DNA from: Posidonia oceanica
Taxonomy: Eukaryota > Streptophyta > Magnoliopsida > Alismatales > Posidoniaceae
Direction: 5' to 3'
DNA length: 64,000 bases
NCBI GenBank assembly: GCA_037176725.1
Contig: JAZBRS010000014.1
Coordinates: 77,420,501-77,484,500, forward strand
The translations under genes were made by a program, and so were the position numbers. Shown piece after piece: positions 44,428 to 56,436 of the stretch (position 1 is the first letter of the stretch; each line of letters opens with the position of its first letter). Below the pieces are notes generated by a model. That model ran no database searches. It was not told the DNA's origin and was given only the letters and a program-made list of their open reading frames with translations.

Positions 44428-47400
44428 TGTTGACACCCCATTTTGACAGGCTAAGTCAATTGGAATCTCCTGTTGATTTCTAGATCCAAATCTAGGTCCA
44501 AACCTACACATTCCTTTTCATCCTTCTCTCCAAAACAAGCCCAAACTTAACCTAGAATTACACCTCTTTCCCAAGCCCAAAAACCTACCCAAAAAACCAT
44601 AGAAAACCTAGGCAAAACTACCCTATTTCTACACCTCAAAACCCTTCCAAAACCTTCCCAAAACCACACCCAAACCCTAGGTCGAACACTAGAGACCCTA
44701 GGCTGCACACTTCCCAAATTTCACCTCTTTTCTAAACCCCACACCCCTTCATTTCACCAAATTATCCATTTCTCTCTCCTCTCTCTCTCCTGATTATCCT
44801 CCTTCTTTTCACTCCCTTCTCTCCCTTCTTCTTGCCTGGCTGTGGGCCCCCTTGTGCATCTATCTCTTCGAAATCTTATTTGTATTTTTATCTTATTTTT
44901 AGCATTTTCTTTGATTTTCTAAAAATTATTTTCTTTCAACTCCCCTCTTTCTTCTTTACTCCTCCATTTCTCCCTTTTCCTCTTCCTTTCTCTTTTCTTT
45001 TCCTCTCTTCTACTAAATCTCCAAAAAACCCTTAAAAACCTTTAAAACTCTAAAACAAAAGGAAAAAAAAACCAAAAACCTAAGAAAAATAATTAAAAAC
45101 ATTAAACAAACAATTAAAAACAAAAACCTAACCGAATCTAACTAAAACTAAAAACTAAGAATGCAACTTAAAAAATACAAAACAAACAAAAAGAAAATGC
45201 TGTAAAATCAAGGAAAAAACTAAAATGCAATCAAAACAAGCAAAAGTAAAAACCCTACTAAAAAACAATCAAAAACAAATCTTAAGAGGAAAGAAAACAA
45301 TTAAAAATGCTAAGTCAAAAAAACTTAACTTAACTTAACAATCCTAAAAAGAAGCAATTTGAAAACCTAATTAAAAAGCAAAAAACAAACAATCAAAAAA
45401 CTAAAATCACTCAATTAATTAAAAACTTAACAAGGAAAAACCTCAACTAAAAAATATATATATATTAAAAAAGAACTTAACAAACAAAAATCAAAGACAA
45501 ATCAAACAAGACTTAAGGAAAAGACTAAAATCAAAAACCTAAAACCCACCCTAATTAATTTAAAAACAAACTTTAAAAAAAATCCTAATTAACATCCCAA
45601 ATACTTAACAAGAAAAACATAATTAAAAAAACTTAACAAACATTTAAATAAAATCAAAAACAATTTAAAGAAAAGAAAACCCTAAAAACCCTAATCAAAA
45701 CTAAAACTCTTCCTAATCCTAATTAACCAATTAAAAACAACCATTAAAAACCTAATCTAAAAATCCTAACTTAAACAACCACCTTAAAAACATTTCCAAA
45801 TCTTTTTATTTTTATTTCTATTTTATCTTATTTTTCTTCCCCGTCCTTTCTTTTTCTTCCTTTCTTTTTCTATTTCTTCTTCCCTCTCTTTGATCCAGCC
45901 CATCAGGCCCCTCTTCCCTCCTTCCTTATTTCTTTCTTTTTTTCTTTTCTTCGTGCGCACGGCCCGGCCCACGCCCTTCCTCCTTCTCCTTCTTCTTCTT
46001 CCTCAAACACCCTCTCCCGCCAGCCATCTCCCTCCCTTCTTCAAATTCAACTTCTTCTTCCCTCTCGATCACATCGAAACCCAGCTCACCTCCTTCCTCT
46101 CTTGCATCTCAGCGGGACTTCCGGGGCAATTAATGCCCGTCGCCTCCAGTCGTCCTTCGCTGCTGCAGCTGCTGCTCCCGCCGGTGGAGATTTGAATCCC
46201 AGCACACCTCACTCGATCCAGCCGTGATAAAAAACCTCAGCTCCACTCCTCCTTGATCGCCTTTTCATCTTCCAAAGAGAGTGAGAGAATTTAGAGCATC
46301 CAGCACCCATTCTTCTCCTTCTTCCCCACTGAAATTCGGCATTCTTCTTCTTCTTCTTCTTTTCCACCCAAATCAGAGCACCCAATTCCCTTCAAACCAC
46401 CTCCAATTTCCTCCCCAAATCCACCCAGACCACCACCATTACAGCCACCCATTCCACAACCAAATCCACCCTGAATCCACTCTCAATTCACCCAAATCCA
46501 AGGCAGAACCCAACACTCCATCTTCCTAGAATTCCCTCATCTTCCATCCCCGAAATCCTTCCAAACTCTGTCTAGAAACTCACCTGAACTCCACCTTCCA
46601 GACCCACCAAGCCATTAGCCTTCATCTCCCCTACGGCCAGGACCCTCCACAACAAACACCTGCGGCCAACTTCACCAGAAATTCACCCGACAACCTATCT
46701 TCTTCTCCAAGCCACCATCAACCCTCCTGAGCATCCAGAAATGCTCACCAAGCAACCAGCAAGTCGCCAGTGCCTTCCAACTGATCCCAAGAGCAGAGGA
46801 CAGCCACCTCCACCTCCTGCTGTCTTCTGTGTACCCACAGAAGCAAAATCCCTTTCCGAGCCGCGAAGCTTCGCTCTGGACATCCAGAGAGCACTGGAGT
46901 ACTCCACTGATCCGTTCCCACTGCTCCCGGGCCGACGACGACGTCTGCAACCTCCGCCGGCAAGCACTGAAGCCATGTGCGTTGGGGGGGCATTCCGGCC
47001 AGCAAAAAAGGTGCCACTCTCTCCCTGTAGTCTAATTTTCTTCTCCTTCAGCTTTTCCACCCCTCAGATAGGGGTTTCCTCCCTTCTTTCGCCGGGTCAG
47101 CACCGCTGCTGACCCGTCTTCTCCGGCGAGCTCAATGCTCGCCTCGCCGCTCCAGCTAGTAGAACGCTGCACCGATCTTCGTCCGAGGACTGCACGGCCT
47201 CCAGGAGCTCGACCATGCTTCCAGATCGGTCCCTCGTTGCCGTTTTCGTCCGGGCTGTCTCCGAGCAGGTCTGCAGACCTCCGACACCGCCTCCGGTCAT
47301 CTCCAGACCGCGTCGCAGCTCGCTGATGCCTCCTAGATCTCCGCCTGTCTCCGGAGAAGGTCGCCCGCCGTCCCTCGCCTCACCAGCATCCCTCTGCCTC

Positions 47401-49127
47401 CCTCGACGGCTGCTGGCAGCAACTGCTACAGTGGTCATCGTTCTGCAAAAACACTGTTCCTTTATTTTCTCTTTGTTAGCTAATTTTGCCATAAATTGCA
47501 TTTTCAGCTTCTGTTTTTAGTTTATTGCTTTCTAGTCCTGCCTTCGTTTAACATTCATTTAATTCTGAATTTAAATCTTATTAAATTGCATGAAAAATTT
47601 AAAAAACTGTCTAATTGCATGTTAGTCCTCCTACTGTGTTTTCTTTCTAAGTTTATTTTAGTTCAGGCCCTGTAGTTTCTTATTTTTGCACTTCAGTCCT
47701 TTAGTTGTTAATCTAATTTAATATTCCAATTTTACCTTAGTAAATTGCATTTTTTTATCCTGTACTTCTCGTTATTTGCATTTTAGTCCTCTGATCTATT
47801 AATTAATACATTTATTTTTCATCTTTTCTTATTGCATTGCATTATTTCCCCCATGCATTTTAATTTTTGCATATAGGTCCTCCATGTTCATGCACAGACC
47901 ATTCAAAAATCACATTTTCCCTTACAAAAATTGCATTTTAGACCCTGCATATTTCAAAATTACACATAAGTCCTCTGCATGTTTATAAAACTCATTTAAA
48001 TGCATATTTTTGCTTATAAAATTTCATTTTAGACCCTGCGTATTTAAAAATTACACATAGGTCCTCTATTTGCATTCACAGACCATTTAAGACTACATTT
48101 TTGCTTATAAAATTGCATTTCAACCCCTGCATGTTTCAAAATTGCATGTTAATCCTCCACATGATTTCAAAACTTATTCTAATGCATGTTTACCTTATAA
48201 AATTGCAATTTAAACCCTGCATTTTGCAAAATTGCACTCAGACCCTTCAATTTTAGAAAATCTTGCATATAAGCCTCTAATTTTTCAGTATCTTTGCATT
48301 TAGGTCCCACTTTTTCAAAACTTGCATATAGGTTCCTATGTTTTCTGAAAAATTATTCTTAGGTCATTTTCTTGCATTTTTGCATGCATTGCACTCATGC
48401 ATCTTTGCATTTGGCATTTTTGCACACACCTAAGCACACCTAGCTCCCATTTACATGGGAGGACCTGTTTTGCACACCCCTAGGACCTCTTTTACACCTA
48501 GATCCATTCTTCTCTCCTATTCTGGCCCCTCTGCCTTGAAGCTGGGATATCTTTTGATCTGACCGTTGGATCTTCTCAACCAAGTTACCTAGATGATCCT
48601 GGTGGAGCTCTCTTCAACATGGACCAAACATTTCTCAGATCAGGCTTAAGATTCCCAAGGTAAGTCCTTCTGAACCCCTGCACAGCATTCATTTGCACCC
48701 CAATTGCATTGCAAGCATTGTTTTTGCTTTCTGATTTCTCGAGCATGTAGATTAGGACTCCCTCTTCCTGTCTATCAACTCTGTCTCCTCTTTTTGCGTA
48801 CTCTCAGTGCCCTGTGTTGTGTCTCCCTTGGATTCACCACTAATTGTGACTTTCTTCCCCCTTTTCCACGATCCGATCGCATCGTGAGCTTTTGGCAGCG
48901 TGCGAGATACATCATGGGACACTTTGGTGGGAAATGGTCATAGAACAGTGGTAATCCCTCCACTTGCTTCTCTTCCCCCTAGTAGGTTATCACACCTACT
49001 TTGTGCAGTCCTTAAACAGCATTTGTTCTCATGCTTACGCTGTTTGCCTCCCCTTTGCTTCTCCTACTCTCCCTCTTTACATCTGCATCCGCATTGCTTT
49101 ACCGATGTTCTATCTCGCATTGTTTTG

Positions 49128-49740
49128 GCACCATTTCGTGTGCCCGCTTTCTTTTTGGCACTGTTTTGCGTGCCTGCTCTATCTTTGGCACCGTTTTGCA
49201 TGCCCGCTTTCTTTTTGGCACCGTTTTGCATGCCCGCTCTGTCTTTGGCACCGCCTTGCGTACTCGCTTTGCTTTTGGCACCGTTTCGCCTGCCCGCTTT
49301 CTTTTTGGCATCGTTTTGCATGCCCGCTTTGTCTTTGGCACTGTTTTGTGTGCCTGCTTTGCTTTTGATACCGTTTTGCGTGCTTGCTTCGCTCTTAGCA
49401 CCATTTTGCGTGCCCACTTTGCTTTTGGCACCGTTTTGCGTGCCCACTCTGTCTTTGGCACCGTTTTGCGTGCCCGCTTTCTTTTTGGCACTGTTTTGCG
49501 TGCCCGCTCTGTCTTTGGCGCCATTTTATGTGCCTGCTTTGTTTTCTAGCACCGTTTCGCATGCCGCTCTTGCTTCTTACACCGTTTCATGTGCTGCTTT
49601 TGTTTCTCGCACCGTTTTGCATGCTGATCCTGTTTTCTTGCACCATTTCGCGTGCTGCTTTTGTTTCTCGCATTGTTCTGCATGTTTTATGCTGTTTTCT
49701 CTTGCGTGTTGCCCACAATGCTTGGTTTTACCGTCGTTTT
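49128..49740 (+). repeat. 30-bp LTR array, GGCAC-N8-GTGCC palindromes (E5 right LTR)
   Basis: About twenty units, near-identical to 27828-28420 but with one extra GTGCC-rich stretch. Confidence 0.9.
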
Positions 49741-50028
49741 GCTTTTTTCACTTGCATTTGCATATAGGGCAGTGTTGCTTACTGCCTAGAGTTCTCACGA
49801 GCCATGTTTCGACCAGTTCAGAACACAGACAGCGTTGCTGAGCACTTAGACTGCACGTTTACTTTCCTACATTGCATCCCACCACTTAGAGCACACCTTT
49901 GAGCATTCATTGGCATTTAGGCATTCAAACCTGCATTTCCCTGTGTATGCGAGCGTAAGCCTAGAAAGACTGATTCTCAGGTGTGTCGGGGGTGCCTAAC
50001 ACCTTCCCCGCACGTAACAGGAGTCCTT

Positions 50029-50214
50029 GCCCAGTCTTTTGGCCCGTAATGACCATATTGCCCTTATCCTAGGCATGAGTCATATCATTTGCATTCATTT
50101 GCATTTGTTTTCCTTTGCATTGCCCAGTCTTTTGGCCCGTAATGACCATATTGCCCTTATCCTAGGCATGAGTCATATCATTTGCATTCATTTGCATTTG
50201 TTTTCCTTTGCATT
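50029..50214 (+). repeat. 93-bp direct tandem duplication in the right LTR
   Basis: The segment beginning GCCCAGTCTTTTGGCCCG occurs at 50029-50121 and again at 50122-50214, with no difference seen by eye; the left LTR has one copy. It arose after the LTRs were formed. Confidence 0.9.
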
Positions 50215-50510
50215 GCATCCTTTGCTTGGTTTTGCGTGTTAACTCACGCATTTCCCCCGGTTTTCCTTGTCTCCCGATAATAGACATGGTGGCAACTCTG
50301 AATTGTCTTATCTTCTTCTTTTCTTATCTTTTCTCCTCTGTTTTAAGTGTTTTCGAGTTGAGCCCTCCTCCTTGGACATAGCTGCTTATAGTGAGCCTAA
50401 TTCCGATCGGTGCACGCGAGCTTCTAGCAATATGCATGGATGATCTGAACACTGGGATTACTACACATGCAAAGGGGGCTCGTCCTCGAATCATCGAGGA
50501 GACGAGTAGA

Positions 50511-50750
50511 CATGACCCCGAAAGGGCATGCAAAGGGCTTGCAAAAAGGAAAGCAAACAAAGAAAGCAAACATGACTTCGTAAAGTCATGCAAAAGGCTT
50601 GCAAAAAGGCAAGCAAACAAGGGAAGCAGACATGACTTCGAAAAGTCATGCAAAAGGCTTGTGAAAAGGCAAGCAAACAAAGAAAGCAGACATGACTTCG
50701 AAAAGTCATGCAAAGGGATTACAAAAAGGCAAGCAGACGCACAAAATGCC
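50511..50750 (-). repeat. Four 60-bp units, each with two hairpins
   Basis: Units start at 50511, 50571, 50631 and 50691 with exact 60-bp period; the last decays. Each has CATGACTTCGAAAAGTCATG (8-bp arms, 4-nt loop) and GCTTGC-AAAAAG-GCAAGC (6-bp arms). The first unit has CCC/GGG in place of CTT/AAG in the first hairpin, so pairing is kept. A further inverted repeat, CTCGTC...GACGAG, lies at 50479-50506. The position matches the GATAAG/GATAG arrays of E4 and E5, though the sequence is unrelated. Confidence 0.85.
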
Positions 50751-51279
50751 AGGAAGAGAGTGACACCATAGGGCAGTAAAAAAGATGCCCCTTGTATCAG
50801 GGATGATACTAGGGGACAGCTGAAGCGCCCTTGGTATCGAAAAAACAACGAACATAGACAAAGCTGACGTACTTGTCGAACGGATAGTTAGGGCTACCAG
50901 CCCGGCAGAGATCCGGCCGAGGGCGCTCGATGGCTTTGCTCGACTTGGCGGTGTTGGCTTGCAGAGATTTTGGCACATTGGGGGAGTGCAGGGTTTGCCT
51001 GGTAGCCTTCCCTGACGCTGAGAGTGTTGGCAGTTGCTTCTGCACTTGCAAGCTGTCAGCTTCTGATAGTGCCCTCCTCATGGCTCTAAGGGGCTGAAGC
51101 AGTATACTAAAGGTATGATTGTAAGACCATGCATACATCATGTTATGGAAAGCAAGCCAAACACATAAGCAAGCGGTTTAAAACATCCTTGCATTAAACA
51201 AAGTCTTGATTACATGCCTATAACAGGCTGAACAGAGTGTAGCAAGACTCAGAAAGGGATAGGCAGATGTACAAACACC
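50751..51279 (-). other. E6 3' UTR, no gene seen
   Basis: Partly alignable with E5's 3' UTR after the downstream ORF (GGCATGTAATCAAG is shared). I see no motif or repeat beyond the GTATCAT palindrome near 50795-50815. Confidence 0.6.
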
Positions 51280-52299
51280 CTAGTCGGTCCGGGCCATCTT
51301 CGACCTCCTGGTGTCGGGAAATAAAGGTGCACTTGGTGGGATCTCGTTGATGGGCCAGAGCCCCTGCACTTCAATCAGATACTCAGGAGTACATCCTGAG
51401 CCCCTCACAGTTGCAATGTCTGTTGATTTCACCCCATGGCGCATAAGGTCGGCTAGCTTTGTGGTGGCAGCGACTGTGCTGAAAGGATAGGGCTAGAGAA
51501 GCTTCGGTGCCGTGCTGTCGACAAAAGGCCCTTGATGGAAACCAAACTGCCACATGACCCGGATGGGGTGGTACTCCACGCCTTCGGTGAACCCCGGTAG
51601 GACGACCAGTCGCATGTCGCAGGTGCCGAAGAAAACAGTGAATGGCTCTGCTGTAGATGGGATGATACGCCAGGTCACTGTATCATCTGTCAGCTTTTCC
51701 AACCTTTCATACTCCTTGCAGACAATCTTGATGGTCTTGGCATGGCCACTACTGTAGTATGTCTCAAATGCATGTTTCTGGGGGCGCAGGATGTCTATCT
51801 CCAGATGTCCGGCCAGCCACACCTGTACTAGAGCCCCGCAACCATAAAAGTGGCGGCAGCGGTGCGAAATGCAGTCCAGCCCATGGTAGGTCTCAGCTAG
51901 GACAACAGGTGCCAGGTCGATTTGACGGGTCACCACAGCAAGGGTGATCTCCGCAACCTCAATAGCGACCGTCATCCAACCATGGCTAAAGATTAGCTCG
52001 CCCAGGAAGTAGGTGACGAAGCCATGGAGCCATAGTTCATCTCCCAGTGCGGCGCGCTTTTTGGAGACTTCCACAAAGTAGTTCAGGTGAAGCGCAGGTA
52101 CAGGCCCGTCAATGTAGACCAGTCTCGTCTCGTAGCTTTGTGCAGAGAATCCAGTTAGCTCTCTCAAGACAGCGACATAGCCAGTACGCCTCATGAACAC
52201 AGCTGGCCCCATGAGCATGGAGAAGCCACAGATCCAGCGTACTTCCTCCAACGTTGGCATTAATTCTGTCCTGGCGAAGCAGAAAACTTGGTGCGCTGG
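51280..52299 (-). pseudogene. Extra ORF (plant-mobile-domain-like) of E6, cut by E7
   Basis: Minus-strand frame of about 340 codons from the E7 junction to a TAG at 51280-51282. It shares PTLEEVRWICGF, AVVTRQIDLAPVVLAETY, ISHRCRHF, VTWRIIPSTAEPF, EYHPIRVMWQFGFHQ and GSGCTPEYL with the E5 copy. One in-frame TAG lies at 51493-51495. The N-terminal part is missing because E7's LTR interrupts the codons just before HQVFCF. Better preserved than the E5 copy, it shows that the ORF is a stable family component. Confidence 0.75.
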
Positions 52300-55200
52300 T
52301 GTTGACACCCCATTTTGACAGGCTGGATCGATTGGAATCTTCTGGTGGCTTCTGAACCCAAACCTAGGTCCAAACTCACACCACTCTCCCTCTTTCCCCT
52401 CAAAACAAGCCCAAACTCAACCTAAGATTACCCCCCTTTCCCGAACCCAAAAACTAACCAAAATCCATAGAAAAACTCACCCCTCTTGACTTAACAAATC
52501 CACCAAAAAGCTCTTAAAATCGCAGACCAAAACCACTCCCAAAAACCCTAGGAAACTTAGGTAAAACTACCCTTTTTCTACACCTCAAAACCCCTCCAAA
52601 ACTTTCTCGAAACCAAGCCAAAACCCTGGGAGCAAGACTAGAGACCGTAGACTACACACCTGCCAAATTTCACCCCTTTTCTAATATTTATTATCCTTCC
52701 ACTCCTATCTTTCTCCTCTCCTCCTCCATTTCCTCCTTTTCTTTTTCCTTTCCCCTTTCTCTTCCTTTCTTCCACTAAATCATCAAAAACCTATAAAAAC
52801 CTTAAAAAACCTGTAAAACTCTGAAACAAAAGAAAAAAACAAATCAAAATCCCAAAAAGAAGCAATTAAAAAAACTTAAACAAACAGTTAAAAACAAAAA
52901 AACCTAATTGAGTCCAACTAAAAAGGAAATTAAGAATGCAATCAAAAAATACAAAATAAACAAAAGAAAATGCTATAAAATCAAGTAAAAAAACCAAAAT
53001 AAAATCAAAACAAAAGTAAAAACCTCATTAAAAATAATAAAAAACCAACCCTAAAAGAGAAGAAAACAATTAAAAACATTAAGACAAGTAATTAATTAAA
53101 AAACACTTAACAAATCTAAAAGGAACAATCAGAAACTTGGAACAAATTAAAAAACATCCAACTAAAAAACTCAAAAAGAGAAATTTAACTAAAAGACCTT
53201 AGAAGATTTTAACAAACAATATCAGAAAATAATTTAAAAAAGAAAACTTAAGAAAAAATCCTGAAAAGCTAAAAGACCAAAACTCCTCCTAGTTAATTAA
53301 GAAACAACCCACTAAGAAGCCTAATTAGAAATGCCAACACTCAATTAAAAAACCCGACAAGGAAAACTTAACTAAAAAAAAACAAACAACTTAAAAATGT
53401 TAACAAGTATTAAAACCAAATCAATAATAATTTAAAGAAAACATAATTCTTAAAAACTTAAATCAAGACTAAAACCCTCTCTAATCCTAGTTAATTAAAA
53501 AGAAAAGAAAAACAATAATCTTTAAAAAACTTAATTAAAAAAATCCTAACTTGAAAACGACTCCTTTAAAACATTTTCAAATCTTTCCTATTTTGCTTTC
53601 ATTTTAATTTTATTTCTCTCCCTTCTCTTCCTCCTTTTTTTTCTTCCTTTCTATCTTTCTTTCTTTCTTTTCTTTCTTCTTTCTTAGGCCCGGTCCGGCC
53701 TGTCTCTCCTCCTCCCTTTCTTTTTTCCTTTTTCTCCCACGTGCACAGAACTCGGCCCACAGCAGCCCTCTTCCTCCTTCCTTCTTCTTCCCGCCTTCCT
53801 TCGATTTCTCTGCATCTTCTACCATCGGTCAGCTCCTGCGGTCGACAGCTTCGTCCTCACGCCTGGCCCTCCTGGCACGCCTCGCACGCCTGCTGCGCAA
53901 GCCAGACCGGCGTGCGCCGACCTCTGCCTGTGCACCTGCCACGCCTGCTCCGAGCCTCTACTGGCTGCCAGAAAACCTGCAGGTGTGATGGAGCGGAGAG
54001 ATCTGGGGGACAGACCAGCATTTCACCTCCCAGGTTCACCCAGAGACCCACTTCTTCTTCACGCCCCTAGCCTGAGAGAGTAGAGAGAAAATTCCCCCCA
54101 GTTCGGCCGAAAAATTCAGGACTTCCTTCCCTTCCGTTCGAGTAAAACTAGAAGCTCCATCTCCACCCGAACGACCCGGCATTCACCCCCCAATCTCACC
54201 CAGAACTCCACGACTTCAGCCCTCCATTCCTCACCCAATTCCACCCAGAAACACGCCTGATACCACCGGAAATCCTCTTCAGAACCCAACTCCACACCCT
54301 CCAGAATTCCTGGCACCTCTGACCGCCATTTCATCCCAAACCTCGCCCAGAGAACCACCAGAACTCCACCTTCCCAGACCACCCAAGCTTCGGCCTTCAC
54401 CCTCACCACACAGCAAACCCTCCACAGCAAACACCTGCAACACCTCTCTGCCGAAAAATCCACCAACTCCAATCTTTCTCCGCAGCACTCCACTGCCCAA
54501 TTCAGGCATTCATACGCCTTCGCCAAACCTCCAGAAGCCCACCGGAGCCTCCTGTTCGGCCCGAGGAGCAGCACAGACCTCCCCCCACCTCCGGCGGTTC
54601 TCATTGAACCCAAAACACCCATTTCCTCCCATCGGCTGTAGAACTCCTGTCCGAGCGCCCAGCGAGCACTGGATCGATCCCAGGAACCGATCCCGACGTC
54701 CGCCTGCCACCGACGACGCTTCCAGAGCTCAGACCAGCCCCGCCGGCTCCTACAGGACCAACCTACGTCGGCGGACCGATCCAAACGCCGGAACAGGTAC
54801 CGCTCCCCCCCCCCTCTGTTTGGATTTCTCGTCTGCGTGCTCCCGAGTCCTCTAGATTAGGTTTTCCTCGCCTCGGCCCCTAAGTCAGCTCCGCGGTCAA
54901 CTTCTTCTTCTCCGGCGAGCCCCAACGCCGTCCCGCCGCTCCGGTCTGCAGAACATCGCCCTGACAGTCGTCCCAGCTCCGCACGGCCTCCAGGAGCTCA
55001 GCCACGCTTTCAGTTCGGTCCTTCATCGCCGTTTTCGTCCCGGCTGCCTCCGAGCAGGTCTGCAGACCTCCGGCGTTGCCTCCGGCCTGCTTCAGGCCAC
55101 GCCGCGAGCTGCTGATGCCACCCAGAGCTCCGTCTGCCTCCGGAGCACGTCACCCGCCGGACTACGCCTCACCAGCAGCCCCAGTTCCTCCTCTCCGGCC

Positions 55201-56436
55201 ACTGTAAGCAATCTGCTATAGTGGCAGCTTCTGCTGCATTTTACTGTGCTGTTATTTTTTGTTAACTATGTTATTTTACCACATATTGCATTTTTGGTCT
55301 CAGTTCTTGCTTATTTGCGTTTAGGTCCTTTATTTGATTAAATCTGTTTATTTCTGAATTAAAACCATATAAAATTGCATGAAAAATATGTAGTTCTATT
55401 TATTTGCATATCAGTCTCTTTTACTGTGCTTTCCTTCAGTAATAAATTTGATTCTGGCCCTCCAGCTTTTGATTATTGCATGTTAGTCCTGCAGTTGATT
55501 AATTTAATTTAATGTACTAAGTTTGCCATATAAAATTGCATTTTAGGTCCTTACTGTTTTCCATAAGTGCAATTTGGTCCTCTGTTCAGTTAACTTAGCT
55601 TTTATTTTTCAATTTTTGCTTACTGCATTGCATTGTTTCCCCTCTGTTTTTTGATTTTTGCATATAGGTCCTTCCTCAATGCACAGTAGTCATTTAAATG
55701 CATACTTTGCCTATAAATTTGCATTTTAGCCCCCACATGATTGGAAAATTGCATATAGGTTCCCCATCTGCATTCCCAGACCCACTAGACCCCTGTTTTG
55801 CTGGAAAAATTGCATTTTGGACCCTAATGATTTCAAAATTGCATTCTAAACTGCCACTGGTTTCAAAGTTTGTCCTGATGCATGCTCATCTTGGAAAATT
55901 GCATTTTAAGCCTCGTCTTTTGTAAAATTGCATGCAGACCCTCCTTTTTCCAAAACCCTTGCATAAAAGCCCCAAACTTTTCAAAACCTTTGCATTTAGA
56001 CCCCCATCCTTTCAAAAATTGCATTTAAATCCCCAATTTTCTGAAAAATCACCCCTAAGTCTTTTCTTGCATTCTGCATGCATTGCACTCATGCATTCTA
56101 GTATTTTTGCATCCTTTGCACACACTTAAGCGTCATTAGCTCCCATTCACAAGGGAGGACCTGTTTCGCACACCCCTAGGACCCCCTATACACTTAGATC
56201 CATTCTTCTCTCCTATTCTGGCTCCTCTGCCTTGAAGCTGGAATATCTTCTAATCCGACCGTTGGATCTTCTCAAGTAAGCTGCCAGGACGACCCCGGCG
56301 GAGCGCTCTTCGGCATGGACCAATCGGATTCCAGATCAGGCCCCAGATTTCAGGGTAAGCCCTCCTGAACTTCAGTAGCATTGTTTGCATACCATTCGCA
56401 TTGCATGGCTTTCGCGCGCTTCCTTTCGCTTTGTTT

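Larger units (their letters stand above)
23034..50465 (+). mobile_element. E5: full-length 27.4-kb Tat-type LTR retrotransposon, inactivated
   Basis: Two LTRs of 6026 and 6038 bp flank a 15.4-kb internal region with PBS, gag-pol, downstream ORF, UTR arrays and PPT in canonical order. The size and the two adjacent RNase H regions fit the Tat lineage. There is no extra ORF before gag, unlike classical Ogre. The left LTR is preceded by another element's PPT rather than by a target site, so E4-LTR-E5-LTR forms a tandem array sharing one LTR. About nineteen premature stops, one frameshift and a protease deletion make the copy non-autonomous. Confidence 0.85.
44428..50465 (+). repeat. 3' LTR of E5 (6.04 kb)
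   Basis: TG...CA ends (TGTTGACACC and GGGATTACTACA). Same internal order as the left LTR: A-rich block 45010-45815, CT-rich leader to about 47480, TTGCATTTTAG repeats to 48420, donor-like GT at 48660, 30-bp array 49128-49740 and hairpin block 49986-50010. Relative to the left LTR it has a deletion of about 80 bp near 44590 and a 93-bp duplication (50029-50214). No PBS follows, so 50465 is a true right end. Confidence 0.85.
50466..52299 (-). mobile_element. E6: internal 3' fragment of an inverted Tat-type element
   Basis: On the minus strand this holds the second part of the downstream ORF (51280-52299), a 3' UTR with CCCCTAGTATCAT palindrome remnants like E5's, and a 60-bp hairpin array. It is bounded by the right end of E5's LTR and the left end of E7's LTR. 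Both elements therefore appear to have inserted into E6. Confidence 0.75.
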
